Part shown: positions 22,024 to 31,394 of the stretch, piece after piece
Position numbering within the stretch: position 1 is the first letter of the stretch
Layout: each line of letters begins with the position of its first letter
Assembly (NCBI RefSeq): GCF_000696225.1
Contig: NZ_BAWN01000020.1
Span: 31,119 to 95,118, forward strand
DNA from: Serpentinimonas barnesii
GTDB lineage: Bacteria; Pseudomonadota; Gammaproteobacteria; Burkholderiales; Burkholderiaceae_C
DNA: 64,000 nucleotides
Direction: 5' to 3'
Translations under genes and position numbers: made by a program
Notes under the pieces: model-generated
Told to the model about the DNA's origin: nothing
Seen by the model: the letters and a program-made list of their open reading frames with translations, nothing else
The model's database searches: none

Positions 22024-23499
22024 ATGGGTTTGCTTAGCCTTGCGATCTGGACGCCGATCCTTCTCGGTGCCGCGCTGCTGGCCTTTGGGCGCTGCCTGAG
22101 TGCGCAGCAGGTGCGCTGGGCGGCGCTGGCCGCTGCCCTGCTCGGGCTGGCCGTCACGCTGCCGCTCTACACCGGCTTTGAAATCGGCACGACCGGGTTT
22201 CAGTTTGTTGAAAAAATGCTCTGGATTGAGCGCTTCAATGTGCACTACCACCTCGGCGTCGATGGCATTTCGCTGTGGCTGATTTTGCTCACCGCCTTCA
22301 CCACGGTGATTGCCGTGATTGCCAGTTGGGAGTCGATCACCGAGCGCGTGCACCAGTACATGGGCGCTTTCTTGGTCTTGTCCGGGGCCATGATCGGCGT
22401 GTTTGCGGCCCAGGATGCGCTGCTGTTCTTCCTGTTCTTCGAAGCCACCCTCATTCCGATGTACCTCATCATCGGCATCTGGGGCGGCCCGAACCGCATC
22501 TACGCCGCCTACAAGTTCTTCCTCTACACGCTGCTCGGCTCGCTGCTGATGCTGCTGGCGCTGATCTACCTCTACAACGCCTCGGGCGGCAGCTTCGACC
22601 TGCAAGATTGGTACAAACTGCCGCTCACCAGCACCGAGCAGACGCTGCTGTTCTTTGCCTTCCTGGCCGCCTTCGCCGTCAAGGTGCCGATGTGGCCCGT
22701 CCACACCTGGTTGCCCGACGTACACGTGGAAGCCCCGACCGCCGGTTCGGCGGTGCTGGCGGCGATCATGCTCAAGCTGGGTGCCTACGGCTTTTTGCGC
22801 TTTTCGCTGCCCATCACCCCAGACGCCTCGCAAGAGTGGGCCTGGCTGATGATTGCGCTCTCGCTCATCGCCGTGATCTACGTCGGGCTGGTGGCGCTGG
22901 TGCAGCAGGACATGAAAAAGCTGGTGGCCTACTCCTCGGTGGCGCACATGGGCTTTGTCACGCTGGGCTTTTTCCTGTTCAACGAGCTGGCGCTGGCCGG
23001 TGCCATCGTGCAGATGATCGCGCACGGCTTCGTCTCGGCCGCCATGTTCCTGTGCATCGGCGTGCTCTACGACCGCATGCACTCGCGTGAAATCGCCGAC
23101 TACGGCGGCGTCATCAACCCCATGCCCAAGTTTGCCGCCTTCGCGCTGCTGTTCACCATGGCCAACGCCGGCATGCCGGGCACGGCAGGCTTTGTGGGCG
23201 AGTGGATGGTGATCTTGGGTGCGGTGCAAGCCAATTTCTGGATCGGCCTCGGGGCTGCCACGGCGCTCATACTGGGCGCGGCCTATTCGCTGCTGATGTT
23301 CAAGCGCGTCTATCTGGGCGCCGTGGCCAACGACAACGTAAAGGCGCTGTTCGACATCAATGCCCGCGAATACTTCATCTTGGCCGTGCTGGCGCTGGCG
23401 GTGTTGTTCATGGGTGTGTATCCCAAGCCCTTCACCGACGTGATGATGCCCGCCGTGACCGAGTTGCTGCTGCACATCTCGGTCAGCAAGCTGCCCTGA
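22024..23499 (+). CDS. nuoM: NADH-quinone oxidoreductase subunit M
   Basis: The 491-residue antiporter-like membrane subunit has about 14 hydrophobic segments. Conserved features include HLGVDGISLWLILLTAF, FFEATLIPMYLIIGIWG with its key glutamate, and WPVHTWLPDVHVEAPTAGS. It follows nuoL by 13 bases. Confidence 0.97.
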   Translation: MGLLSLAIWTPILLGAALLAFGRCLSAQQVRWAALAAALLGLAVTLPLYTGFEIGTTGFQFVEKMLWIERFNVHYHLGVDGISLWLILLTAFTTVIAVIASWESITERVHQYMGAFLVLSGAMIGVFAAQDALLFFLFFEATLIPMYLIIGIWGGPNRIYAAYKFFLYTLLGSLLMLLALIYLYNASGGSFDLQDWYKLPLTSTEQTLLFFAFLAAFAVKVPMWPVHTWLPDVHVEAPTAGSAVLAAIMLKLGAYGFLRFSLPITPDASQEWAWLMIALSLIAVIYVGLVALVQQDMKKLVAYSSVAHMGFVTLGFFLFNELALAGAIVQMIAHGFVSAAMFLCIGVLYDRMHSREIADYGGVINPMPKFAAFALLFTMANAGMPGTAGFVGEWMVILGAVQANFWIGLGAATALILGAAYSLLMFKRVYLGAVANDNVKALFDINAREYFILAVLALAVLFMGVYPKPFTDVMMPAVTELLLHISVSKLP

Positions 23500-23535
23500 T
23501 TCGCCCGCCCCATCTGGATTTGAAAGAGCACCCCC

Positions 23536-25023
23536 ATGATTGACCGATTGAGTTGGGCCGCGATCACCCCCGAGCTGCTGCTGCTGGTGATGGTCTGCGT
23601 GATCGCCATTTACGATTTGTTCCTTAAGTCGCCGCAGCGCTTGGCCACCCATTACCTGACGCTGCTCACGCTGGCCGCGGCCGCCTTCCTCACCGGCTCG
23701 GCGGCGCTCAGCGGCCAGACCTTCAGCGGCTTTGGCGGCATGGTGGTGAGCGACCCCATGGGCAACTGGCTCAAGTGCTTTGCCGCCCTCACCATGATGG
23801 TGCTGCTGGTCTATGCCCGCCCCTACGCCGGGGCGCGCGGCATGCTACGCGGTGGCGAGCTCTACACCTTGGGGCTGTTTGCCTTGCTGGGCATGTACGT
23901 GATGATCTCGGGCCACAACCTGCTCATCATCTACCTCGGGCTGGAGCTGCTGGCGCTGTCGAGCTTTGCGCTGGTGGCCTTGCGCCGCGACGACCTGCGC
24001 GCGACTGAGGCGGCCATGAAGTACTTCGTGCTGGGCGCGCTGGCCAGCGGCTTCTTGCTTTACGGCATGTCGCTGGTTTATGGGGCCACGGGCACGCTCG
24101 ACATTCAAGCCCTGGCTGTGGCCATCGAAGCCGGGGTGGCGCAGCCGCAGGTGCTGGTGCTGGGCCTGGTGTTCTTGGTGGCGGGCTTGGCATTCAAGCT
24201 CGGGGCGGTGCCTTTCCATATGTGGGTGCCCGACGTGTACCACGGCGCGCCCACAGCCATCACGCTGTTCATCGGCTCGGCCCCCAAGCTGGCCGCCTTT
24301 GCCATCGTGATGCGGCTGCTGGTAGAAGGCATGCCCGCGCTGGCCTTCGACTGGCAGCAGATGCTGGCGGTGCTGGCGGTGCTCTCGCTGCTGGTGGGCA
24401 ACTTGGCGGCGGTGGCGCAGACCAACCTCAAGCGCATGCTGGGTTTTTCGGCCATCGCGCAAGTGGGCTTTTTGCTGCTGGCCTTTGTGGCCGGGGTGGG
24501 CGCCGACGGCAACACCGCCAACATGAGCACCGCTTACAGCGCCGCCATGTTCTACATCATCACCTACGTGATCACCACGCTGGCGGTGTTTGGCGTAATC
24601 TTGCTGCTCAGCCGCGAGGGCTTCGAGTCCGAGGAAATCGACGACCTGGCTGGCCTGAACCAGCGCAGCCCGCTGTACGCGGGCGTGATGGCGGCGGGCA
24701 TGTTCTCGCTCGCTGGGGTGCCGCCGCTGGTGGGCTTTTACGCCAAGCTCACGGTGCTGCAGGCGCTGCTGGCCGCGGGCGATGGGGTTTATCTGTGGCT
24801 GGCGGTGTTTGCGGTGCTGATGTCGCTGGTGGGTGCGTTCTACTACCTGCGCGTGGTCAAGGTGATGTACTTCGATGCGCCCAAGCAGACGGCAGTAATT
24901 GCGGCCCCGCTGGAACTGCGCGCCGTGCTCTCGCTCAACGGGGCGATGTTGCTGGTGTTGGGGCTATTCCCCGGTGCGCTGCTGGCCCTTTGCGCGCAAG
25001 CCATTGCATCGCTGCTGGTTTGA
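23536..25023 (+). CDS. nuoN: NADH-quinone oxidoreductase subunit N
   Basis: The last complex I subunit gene. The 495-residue membrane protein is the third antiporter-like subunit, with about 14 hydrophobic segments and conserved stretches YLGLELLALSSFALVAL and PFHMWVPDVYHGAPTA. The fourteen-gene order A to N is complete and all genes are intact, so the operon should encode a full proton-pumping NADH dehydrogenase. Confidence 0.97.
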   Translation: MIDRLSWAAITPELLLLVMVCVIAIYDLFLKSPQRLATHYLTLLTLAAAAFLTGSAALSGQTFSGFGGMVVSDPMGNWLKCFAALTMMVLLVYARPYAGARGMLRGGELYTLGLFALLGMYVMISGHNLLIIYLGLELLALSSFALVALRRDDLRATEAAMKYFVLGALASGFLLYGMSLVYGATGTLDIQALAVAIEAGVAQPQVLVLGLVFLVAGLAFKLGAVPFHMWVPDVYHGAPTAITLFIGSAPKLAAFAIVMRLLVEGMPALAFDWQQMLAVLAVLSLLVGNLAAVAQTNLKRMLGFSAIAQVGFLLLAFVAGVGADGNTANMSTAYSAAMFYIITYVITTLAVFGVILLLSREGFESEEIDDLAGLNQRSPLYAGVMAAGMFSLAGVPPLVGFYAKLTVLQALLAAGDGVYLWLAVFAVLMSLVGAFYYLRVVKVMYFDAPKQTAVIAAPLELRAVLSLNGAMLLVLGLFPGALLALCAQAIASLLV

Positions 25024-25038
25024 GTTAAGCTGCACGCC

Positions 25039-25347
25039 ATGAATTTGGACTTCTACGTTTTTCTGGTGCTGGGCTTGGCTCTGCTGTTTGCCAATTTGCC
25101 TTTTTGGAGTCAGCGCGTGTTGCTGGTTTGGCCTTGGCGCGGCGAGGGCCAGAAGCCCTTGTGGCTGCGTTTGACCGAGCTGGTGATTTTTTACTTCGTG
25201 GTGGGTGCGATTGCCAAGGCGATCGAACACAGCCAGGGGCAAATCTACCCGCAAGGCTGGCAGTTTTACGTTGTCACCATTTCCTTGTTCCTCACCTTTG
25301 CCTTTCCCGGCTTTGTCATTCGTTACATGCTGGCGCGCCGCACCTAG
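25039..25347 (+). CDS. DUF2818 family small membrane protein
   Basis: The 102-residue protein is nearly all hydrophobic: a segment at about 5-24, one at 45-62 and one at 75-96, with a conserved-looking NLPFWSQRVLLVWPW stretch after the first. It follows nuoN by 15 bases, the usual location of DUF2818 genes in Burkholderiales. Its function is unknown; constant linkage to nuoN suggests a role in complex I assembly or membrane insertion, which is inference. Confidence 0.8.
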   Translation: MNLDFYVFLVLGLALLFANLPFWSQRVLLVWPWRGEGQKPLWLRLTELVIFYFVVGAIAKAIEHSQGQIYPQGWQFYVVTISLFLTFAFPGFVIRYMLARRT

Positions 25348-25360
25348 TGCCTTGGTTGGC

Positions 25361-25822
25361 ATGAAGGTGCTCGATCTGTCCTGTGAGCAGGGGCACCTGT
25401 TTGAGGGCTGGTTCGGCTCGGATGCCGATTTCCAGTCGCAGCTGTCGCGCGCGCTGATCGACTGCCCCATGTGTGGCAGCCAGCAGATCCAAAAGCGCCT
25501 GAGCGCACCCCGCCTCAATCTGGGCAAGTCTGGCGCCGCCGCCAGCTTGCCGACCGGCCCTGCGCCGTCCACACCCGGCTTGGCTGCGACGCCGGCCGAG
25601 CAGCAGGCCAAGGCGCTGCGCTTGTTGCGCCAGGTGCTGGCCCAAACCGAAGACGTGGGGGAGCAATTTTCCCAACAGGCGCTGCAGATGCACCAAGGTG
25701 AACTCGAGCCGCGCCCCATACGCGGCCAAACCACCGCAGATCAGGCCGTGGAACTGATAGAGGCGGGTGTGCCGATCGTGCCCTTGCCCAATCTGCCGCT
25801 GCTCAAGCAAACCTTGCAGTAG
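25361..25822 (+). CDS. DUF1178 family protein with N-terminal zinc-ribbon-like motif
   Basis: The 153-residue protein begins MKVLDLSCEQGHLFEGWF and shows Cys8, His12, Cys35 and Cys38 (CPMCGS), a likely metal-binding site. A Pro/Ala-rich linker follows at about 54-80, and the C-terminal part ends in the motif ELIEAGVPIVPLPNLP. DUF1178 genes sit after nuoN in many Burkholderiales, often with a Nudix hydrolase between; that gene is missing here. No function is established. It lies 13 bases after the DUF2818 gene and converges on gdhA with a gap of 10 bases. Confidence 0.82.
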   Translation: MKVLDLSCEQGHLFEGWFGSDADFQSQLSRALIDCPMCGSQQIQKRLSAPRLNLGKSGAAASLPTGPAPSTPGLAATPAEQQAKALRLLRQVLAQTEDVGEQFSQQALQMHQGELEPRPIRGQTTADQAVELIEAGVPIVPLPNLPLLKQTLQ

Positions 25823-25832
25823 GCCACTGCGC

Positions 25833-27158
25833 TCAGGGGTAGAGCCCGCGCAGTTCACGTGCGTGCAATATGCGCCGACACGCCACGATGAAGGTGGCGG
25901 TGCGCAGGCTGACGCGGTGCTCGTTGGCCACCGCCCAGATGGCTTCGAAGGCACCGCGCAAAATCTGCGCCAGCCGCTGATTGATTTCTTCCTCGTTCCA
26001 AAAGAAGCTGGAAAAATCCTGCACCCACTCAAAGTAGCTCACCGTCACGCCGCCGGCGTTGGCAATCACGTCGGGCACAACCAGTATGCCGCGCTCGTTG
26101 AGGATGTCGTCGGCGGCTGGGGTGGTGGGGCCATTGGCCCCTTCGATCACCATGCGGGCGCGGATGCGCTGTGCGTTGGCTTCGGTGATCTGGCGCTCCA
26201 GCGCGGCGGGCACCATGATCTCGCACTCCACGTCCCAAAAGCTGTCGCTGGGCAGGGCTTGGGCTCCCTCAAAGCCGGCCACGCTGCCATGCGCCGCCAC
26301 GTGTGCGGTGAGTGCCGCCACATCGAGCCCGCCGCCGTGGTACACGGTGCCGCCGTGGTCCTGCACCGCCACCGTGCGCACGCCGGCTTGCGCCAGCAGC
26401 TTGGCCGAGACGCTGCCCACGTTGCCAAAGCCTTGCAGCGCCACCCGAGCGCCTTGCAGTTCGAGCCCGATGTGCCGCGCCGCCTCGGTGCAGATGATCG
26501 CCACGCCGCGCCCGGTGGCTTCGCGGCGCCCGAGCGAGCCGCCGAGGTCGATCGGCTTGCCGGTGACAACGCCGGTGGCGGTCTCGCCCACGTTCATGGA
26601 GTAGGTGTCCATCATCCAGGCCATGACGCGCTCGTTGGTGTTGACGTCGGGGGCGGGGATGTCTTTGGTCGGGCCGATGATGAGCCCGATCTCGCTCGTG
26701 TAGCGGCGCGTGACGCGCTCGAGTTCGGCCAGCGAGAGGGTTTTGGGATCGACCCGGATGCCGCCCTTGGCGCCGCCGTAGGGCACGTTGACGGCGGCAT
26801 TCTTGATCGACATCCAAGCCGCCAGCGCCATCACTTCGGCCAGCGTCACATCCTGGTGAAAGCGCACGCCGCCTTTGCCGGGGCCGCGCGAGGTGTTGTG
26901 CTGCACCCGGTAGCCCTCAAAGTGGGCGATGCGGCCATCGTCGAGGCGGATGGGTACGTCGACGATCAGGCTGCGCTTGGGGCGCTTGAGGGTTTCGATC
27001 CAACGGCTCAGAGGCCCCAAGTAGGGGGCCACCCGGTCGATCTGCTGCAAATAGTCGCCCCAGGGGCCGAGGTGGGCCGGGTCGAGGTAGGAGGGCAGGG
27101 CGTGACCGCTCAAGGGGCTGGGCCCCGGGGCGGCGGTGGGGGCGCTGGGGCTGTTCAT
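25833..27158 (-). CDS. gdhA: Glutamate dehydrogenase
   Basis: The 441-residue protein is a Glu/Leu/Phe/Val dehydrogenase that interconverts glutamate and 2-oxoglutarate plus ammonia. The substrate-lysine motif [14 protein letters not shown] lies near residue 123, and the Rossmann motif GFGNVGS near 235. Residues typical of glutamate rather than leucine specificity (K in [10 protein letters not shown], and [16 protein letters not shown]) are present. Cofactor preference cannot be read with certainty; close betaproteobacterial relatives are annotated as NAD-dependent. The gene follows the PhoH-like gene by 39 bases on the same strand. Confidence 0.93.
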   Translation of the reverse strand: MNSPSAPTAAPGPSPLSGHALPSYLDPAHLGPWGDYLQQIDRVAPYLGPLSRWIETLKRPKRSLIVDVPIRLDDGRIAHFEGYRVQHNTSRGPGKGGVRFHQDVTLAEVMALAAWMSIKNAAVNVPYGGAKGGIRVDPKTLSLAELERVTRRYTSEIGLIIGPTKDIPAPDVNTNERVMAWMMDTYSMNVGETATGVVTGKPIDLGGSLGRREATGRGVAIICTEAARHIGLELQGARVALQGFGNVGSVSAKLLAQAGVRTVAVQDHGGTVYHGGGLDVAALTAHVAAHGSVAGFEGAQALPSDSFWDVECEIMVPAALERQITEANAQRIRARMVIEGANGPTTPAADDILNERGILVVPDVIANAGGVTVSYFEWVQDFSSFFWNEEEINQRLAQILRGAFEAIWAVANEHRVSLRTATFIVACRRILHARELRGLYP

Positions 27159-27197
27159 GGGCGGTGGGCTGCGGTGAGGGGCGTAGGTGGGTGGGTG

Positions 27198-29012
27198 TTA
27201 CAACACCTCGCTGGCAAAGTCGGCCAGGCGCGAGCGCTCGCCGCGTGCCAAGGTGATGTGGCCGCCATGTGGCCAGCCTTTGAAGCGGTCCACGGCGTAG
27301 GTCAAGCCCGAGGAGCCTTCGGTGAGGTAGGGGGTGTCGATCTGCGCCAGGTTGCCCATGCAGATGATCTTGGTGCCCGGCCCGGCGCGGGTGATGAGCG
27401 TTTTCATCTGCTTGGGCGTGAGGTTTTGCGCCTCGTCGATGATCACGTATTTGTTCATGAAGGTGCGCCCGCGCATGAAGTTCATGCTTTTGATCTTGAC
27501 CCGGCTGCGGATCAGGTCGTTGGTGGCGGCGCGCCCCCATTCACCGGCGTTGCCGCCGTCGCCCTTGGCCAAAAATTCGAGGTTGTCGTCGAGCGCGCCC
27601 ATCCAGGGGCCCATTTTTTCTTCTTCGGTGCCAGGCAAAAAGCCGATGTCCTCGCCCACGCTGACGGTGGCACGGGTCATGATGATCTCGGTGTAGCGGC
27701 GCTCATCGAGCACCTGCGTCAGGCCAGCGGCAAGGGCCATCAGGGTTTTGCCGGTGCCGGCGGTGCCGGCCAGGGTGACGAAGTCGATCTCGGGGTCCAT
27801 CAGCAGGTTGAGGGCGAAATTTTGCTCGCGGTTGCGGCTGGTGATGCCCCAGACCGAGCTTTTTAGGTGCGTGTAGTCTTTGAGCGTGCGCAGCACGGCC
27901 TGCTTGGTGCGCAGCTCGGTGACGCGGGCATACAGGGCGGGCTCGCCTGCCGACTCGAAATACACAAACTGGTTGATCGCCAGTTTGTCGACCACCGGGC
28001 CGCTGATGCGGTAGTAGGTGTGGCCGCCTTGCTGCCAGCTTTCCAGGGTTTTGCTCTGGCGGGTCCAGAAATCGTGCGGCAGCGCCAGCGAGCCAGGGTA
28101 GAGCAGTTCGCCGTCATCGAGGGTTTTGTCGTTTTGGTAGTCTTCGGCGGCCAGCCCCAAGGCGCGCGCCTTGATGCGCATGTTGATGTCTTTGGACACC
28201 AGCACCACCTGGCGCAGCGGGTGCTTGAGCGTGAGGGCTTGCACCACGCCCAGAATTTGGTTGTCGGCCTTGCCTTGCGGCAGGCTGGCGGGCAGCTCGT
28301 GGGACAGTGGCTCGGTCTGGAACAGCAGCAAGCCGGTGGCTTCGCGGTTGCTGCTGGCGGCCAGCGGCACGCCATGGTGGATATCGGCCCCTTTTTGCGC
28401 CACCAGCGCGTCGAGGGTGCGGCTGGCTTGGCGGGCGTTGCGCGCCACGTCGCTCATGCCCTTTTTGTGCCCGTCAAGCTCTTCGAGCACGATCATGGGC
28501 AGGAAGATGTCGTGTTCCTCGAAGCGAAACAGGCTGCTCGGGTCGTGCATCAGCACGTTGGTGTCGAGCACAAACAGGCGGGTCGGGCCTTTGCTGTTTG
28601 GGCTGCCGTTGCCGTTTTTGTTGCCCGGCCTGGTGCTGCGTTTGCTGCGGCTTGGGCTGGCCGCTGCGGGGGCCGTGCTGGGCGGGGCGATCTGCGCGGC
28701 GCTGGGCGAGCCGGCTGGCGCTAGGCTGGGCGGGGCCTCGGCGGCCGCTGGCGGCGCCACGGTGGGCGCGGCCAGCAGGCTGGCTAGCGCAGGGGTGCTG
28801 CCCGAGGCGCGGGCCGCCGCGGCAGGGGAGCGGGCCGGCGCCTCGGCGCCCGGGCGTGCACGACGCGCAGCGCCGGTGGCGGCTTGGGCCAGCACCGGCG
28901 GGGGGCTTGGGTCGGGCGAGGGAGCCAAGCTGGTGGCGGGGGAGGCAGCCAGCTCGGCGGCTTTGGCTGGCACACGGCCGGCCTTTTTGGTAGGGGCGGG
29001 GGGCAGGGGCAT
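27198..29012 (-). CDS. PIN domain - PhoH ATPase fusion (PhoH2-like)
   Basis: The 604-residue protein joins an N-terminal PIN nuclease domain (from about 148: FVLDTNVLMHDP, later EELDGHKKG) to a PhoH-type P-loop ATPase with Walker A GTAGTGKT near 413 and Walker B IIDEAQNLTP near 524. Such PIN-PhoH fusions act as RNA helicase-nucleases in mycobacteria (PhoH2). The first 145 residues are Ala/Pro/Ser-rich low complexity. ATG 29012 is preferred over an in-frame GTG 15 bases upstream because the protein then begins MPLPPAPTKKAG as I expect for relatives. It sits between the peroxiredoxin and gdhA genes. Confidence 0.9.
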   Translation of the reverse strand: MPLPPAPTKKAGRVPAKAAELAASPATSLAPSPDPSPPPVLAQAATGAARRARPGAEAPARSPAAAARASGSTPALASLLAAPTVAPPAAAEAPPSLAPAGSPSAAQIAPPSTAPAAASPSRSKRSTRPGNKNGNGSPNSKGPTRLFVLDTNVLMHDPSSLFRFEEHDIFLPMIVLEELDGHKKGMSDVARNARQASRTLDALVAQKGADIHHGVPLAASSNREATGLLLFQTEPLSHELPASLPQGKADNQILGVVQALTLKHPLRQVVLVSKDINMRIKARALGLAAEDYQNDKTLDDGELLYPGSLALPHDFWTRQSKTLESWQQGGHTYYRISGPVVDKLAINQFVYFESAGEPALYARVTELRTKQAVLRTLKDYTHLKSSVWGITSRNREQNFALNLLMDPEIDFVTLAGTAGTGKTLMALAAGLTQVLDERRYTEIIMTRATVSVGEDIGFLPGTEEEKMGPWMGALDDNLEFLAKGDGGNAGEWGRAATNDLIRSRVKIKSMNFMRGRTFMNKYVIIDEAQNLTPKQMKTLITRAGPGTKIICMGNLAQIDTPYLTEGSSGLTYAVDRFKGWPHGGHITLARGERSRLADFASEVL

Positions 29013-29060
29013 GCAAACATTATGCACGACTGCGGGCGCGCAGCCCCGGGCGGTAAAGGA

Positions 29061-29537
29061 TCAGGCGGCTTTCTTGAGCAGCTTGACGGCTTTGAGCACT
29101 TCTTCTACGTGACCCGGCACTTTGAGGCCACGCCACTCTTGCAGCAGCACCCCGGTGGGGCTGATCAGGAAGGTGCTGCGCTCGATGCCCTTGACCTTCT
29201 TGCCGTACATGATCTTGTTTTTGACCACGCCGAACATGTGGCACATTTTTTCTTCGGTGTCGGCGATCAGCTCAAAGGGCAGCTCGAGTTTGGCTTTGAA
29301 TTCATCGTGCGACTTCATGTTGTCGCGCGAGACGCCAAACACCTGCGCGCCGGCCTTGACGAAATCGGCGTAGTGGTCGCGAAACTGCATCGCTTCGGTG
29401 GTGCAACCGGGGGTGTTGTCTTTGGGGTAAAAAAACAGCACCACGGCCTGCCCGAGGTGCGACAGCTGCGTGACCTTGACTCCGCCCGTGGCACTGGCTT
29501 CGAATTCGGGTATGGATTTGTTGACGACGACAGCCAT
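29061..29537 (-). CDS. bcp: Bcp/PrxQ-type peroxiredoxin
   Basis: The 158-residue thiol peroxidase reduces hydroperoxides. The peroxidatic Cys45 is in NTPGCTTEAM with the preceding FFYPKDNTPG signature. The resolving cysteine found five residues later in E. coli Bcp is replaced by Met50. Another cysteine, in EKMCHMFGVV near residue 98, might take over, or the protein works as a 1-Cys enzyme. The gene lies 48 bases upstream of the PhoH-like gene on the same strand, a common pairing in betaproteobacteria. Confidence 0.93.
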   Translation of the reverse strand: MAVVVNKSIPEFEASATGGVKVTQLSHLGQAVVLFFYPKDNTPGCTTEAMQFRDHYADFVKAGAQVFGVSRDNMKSHDEFKAKLELPFELIADTEEKMCHMFGVVKNKIMYGKKVKGIERSTFLISPTGVLLQEWRGLKVPGHVEEVLKAVKLLKKAA

Positions 29538-29640
29538 TTAAAAAGTCCCTTGCTCGATAGGAGGCGTTGGGCTGCGCAAAAACCTTGCGCCCTTGACAGG
29601 GCCATCTGCACACAGCGCCAATCGCCCAAAACAAGGGTCT

Positions 29641-29646
29641 ATTTTA
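29641..29646 (-). promoter_or_regulatory. -10 box (TAAAAT) upstream of bcp
   Basis: TAAAAT on the minus strand about 104 bases before the bcp start, overlapping the stop codon of the upstream Mth938-type gene. No convincing -35 is visible (TTACGC at 17-base spacing). Confidence 0.35.
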
Positions 29647-30051
29647 GCGCGATTCGGGGCCGGGCGTAAGGCCGGCCGGGTCGGACTCGATCAGCAGCGC
29701 GGCCGCCACGCGGCGGCCCTCGGCGGCCAAGATGTTGTAGGTGCGCGCGGCGGCCAGCGTGTCCATGGTCTCGACGCCGATGCCGGCCTCGATCAAGGGG
29801 CGCAACAGCGCCGGGGCGACGAAGCGCAGCCGCAGGCCGCTGCCCAGCAGCAGCAGCTCGGGCCGCCAATCGGCCAGCAGGGCGAAGTGCTGCACGCTGA
29901 GGTCGGCGTGGCGGGCGCAGTCCCACGCTTGCAGGCGGCCATCGGCGCACAGCAGCAGGCTGTGGCGGTAGGTGGTGGCGCCAATCTGCAACCAGCCGGG
30001 CCCGTGGGCGCGCACGCTGGTGCTCTCAATGCGATCGGCTTGCAGTTTCAT
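29644..30051 (-). CDS. Mth938-like domain protein (DUF498)
   Basis: The 135-residue protein matches the Mth938/NDUFAF3 fold family: residues such as GWLQIGATTYRHSLLL, WRPELLLLGSG and AGIGVETMDTLAAARTYNIL are characteristic. In mitochondria the relative NDUFAF3 is a complex I assembly factor; bacterial members are not characterised. I start at ATG 30051 (MKLQADRIES); an upstream in-frame ATG at 30132 would run through the divergent promoter region. Its position close to the nuo operon is suggestive but not proof of a link. Confidence 0.85.
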   Translation of the reverse strand: MKLQADRIESTSVRAHGPGWLQIGATTYRHSLLLCADGRLQAWDCARHADLSVQHFALLADWRPELLLLGSGLRLRFVAPALLRPLIEAGIGVETMDTLAAARTYNILAAEGRRVAAALLIESDPAGLTPGPESR

Positions 30052-30079
30052 GGGTGCGGGTAGGGTAAAGTGTGGTGAA

Positions 30080-30085
30080 ATTATA
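30080..30085 (-). promoter_or_regulatory. -10 box (TATAAT) for the Mth938-type gene
   Basis: Perfect TATAAT on the minus strand, 29 bases from the start at 30051, in the 71-base divergent gap before the aminotransferase gene. A poor -35 (TGAACG) lies at 18-base spacing. The same AT-rich patch (GAAATTATAG) may hold the -10 of the plus-strand gene. Confidence 0.5.
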
Positions 30086-30122
30086 GGTTTCGCTCTTACA
30101 GCCCGTTCACACCACATCAGCC

Positions 30123-31361
30123 ATGCCCACACCGCCGCTGCTCAAATCGGCCAAACTGGCCAACGTCTGCTACGACATTCGCGGACCCGTGCTGGACAAG
30201 GCGCGCGCGATGGAGGAAGAAGGCCACAAGATCATCAAGCTCAACATCGGCAACATCGCCGCTTTTGGCTTGCAGCCGCCCGACGAGATTGTGCAAGACA
30301 TGATCCGCAACCTGCCAACCCCCACGGCAGCCGGCTACACCGACAGCAAGGGCCTGTTTGCGCCGCGCAAGGCGGTGGTGCACTATACGCAGGAAAAGGG
30401 CATCGCCGGGGTGACGGTCGATGACATCTATCTGGGCAACGGCGCCAGCGAGCTGATTGGCATGAGCCTCAACGCGCTGCTCAACAGCGGCGACGAGGTG
30501 CTGATTCCGGCCCCCGACTACCCGCTCTACACCGCCAGCGTGGCGCTGGCCGGTGGCACGCCGGTGCATTATCTGTGCGACGAAGGCAGCGGCTGGCTGC
30601 CCGACCTAGACGACATCCGGCGCAAGATCACGCCGCAGACCAAGGGGATTGTGGTCATCAACCCCAACAACCCCACCGGCGCGCTCTACCCGGACGATCT
30701 GCTGCGCGCCATCGTCGAGATCGCGCGCCAGCACAACCTGGTGATTTTTGCCGACGAAATCTACGACAAAACGCTCTACGACGGCGCCACCCACACCAGC
30801 GTGGCGGCGCTGGCCGACGAGGTGCTGGTGCTCACCTTCAACGGCCTGAGCAAGAACTACCGCTCCTGCGGCTACCGCGCCGGCTGGATGGTGGTCTCGG
30901 GCGACAAGCGGCGCGCGCGCGACTACATCGAGGGCCTCAATATGCTGGCCTCGATGCGTTTGTGTGCCAACACGCCGGGGCAGTTGGCGATCCAGACCGC
31001 GCTCGGCGGCTACCAGAGCATAAAGGACCTGGTCGCCCCCAGCGGGCGCCTTTGCCGCCAGCGCGATCTGGCCTACGAGCTGATGAACCAGATTCCGGGC
31101 GTGAGCGTGGTCAAGCCCAAGGCGGCGCTGTATATGTTCCCGCGCCTGGACCCCAAGATGTACCCGATTGCCGACGACCAGCAGTTTGCCTACGAGCTGC
31201 TGGCTGAAGAAAAAGTGCTGATCGTGCAGGGTACGGGCTTTAACTGGCCGCAACCCGACCATTTCCGTCTGGTTTTCCTGCCGCATGCCGACGACTTGGC
31301 CGAGGCCATCGGGCGCATCGCGCGCTTTTTGGCGCACCTGCGCAAGCGCCACGGCACCTAA
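30123..31361 (+). CDS. alaA: Alanine/2-oxoglutarate aminotransferase, AlaA-type (PLP)
   Basis: The 412-residue class I aminotransferase resembles E. coli AlaA (YfbQ), which makes alanine from pyruvate and glutamate. The PLP lysine is Lys244 in FNGLSKNYRSCGYRAGW; NPNNPTG (180-186) and ADEIYDKTLYD (210-220) bind the cofactor. The stretch LNMLASMRLCANTPGQLAIQ is close to AlaA. It precedes hom by 33 bases and is probably cotranscribed with hom-thrC, a common Burkholderiales order linking aspartate-family and alanine synthesis. Confidence 0.9.
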   Translation: MPTPPLLKSAKLANVCYDIRGPVLDKARAMEEEGHKIIKLNIGNIAAFGLQPPDEIVQDMIRNLPTPTAAGYTDSKGLFAPRKAVVHYTQEKGIAGVTVDDIYLGNGASELIGMSLNALLNSGDEVLIPAPDYPLYTASVALAGGTPVHYLCDEGSGWLPDLDDIRRKITPQTKGIVVINPNNPTGALYPDDLLRAIVEIARQHNLVIFADEIYDKTLYDGATHTSVAALADEVLVLTFNGLSKNYRSCGYRAGWMVVSGDKRRARDYIEGLNMLASMRLCANTPGQLAIQTALGGYQSIKDLVAPSGRLCRQRDLAYELMNQIPGVSVVKPKAALYMFPRLDPKMYPIADDQQFAYELLAEEKVLIVQGTGFNWPQPDHFRLVFLPHADDLAEAIGRIARFLAHLRKRHGT

Positions 31362-31394
31362 AATTTTTTTGATTTGATGAAAGACCCCACAGAG

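Noticed and set aside
19728..22157. An 809-codon open frame on the minus strand opposite nuoK-nuoL
   Set aside because: Antisense to two certain genes; the translation is His/Asp/Gln-rich noise mirroring hydrophobic codons.
25767..27866. A 699-codon open frame on the plus strand over gdhA and the PhoH-like gene
   Set aside because: Antisense shadow of two well-supported genes on the minus strand.
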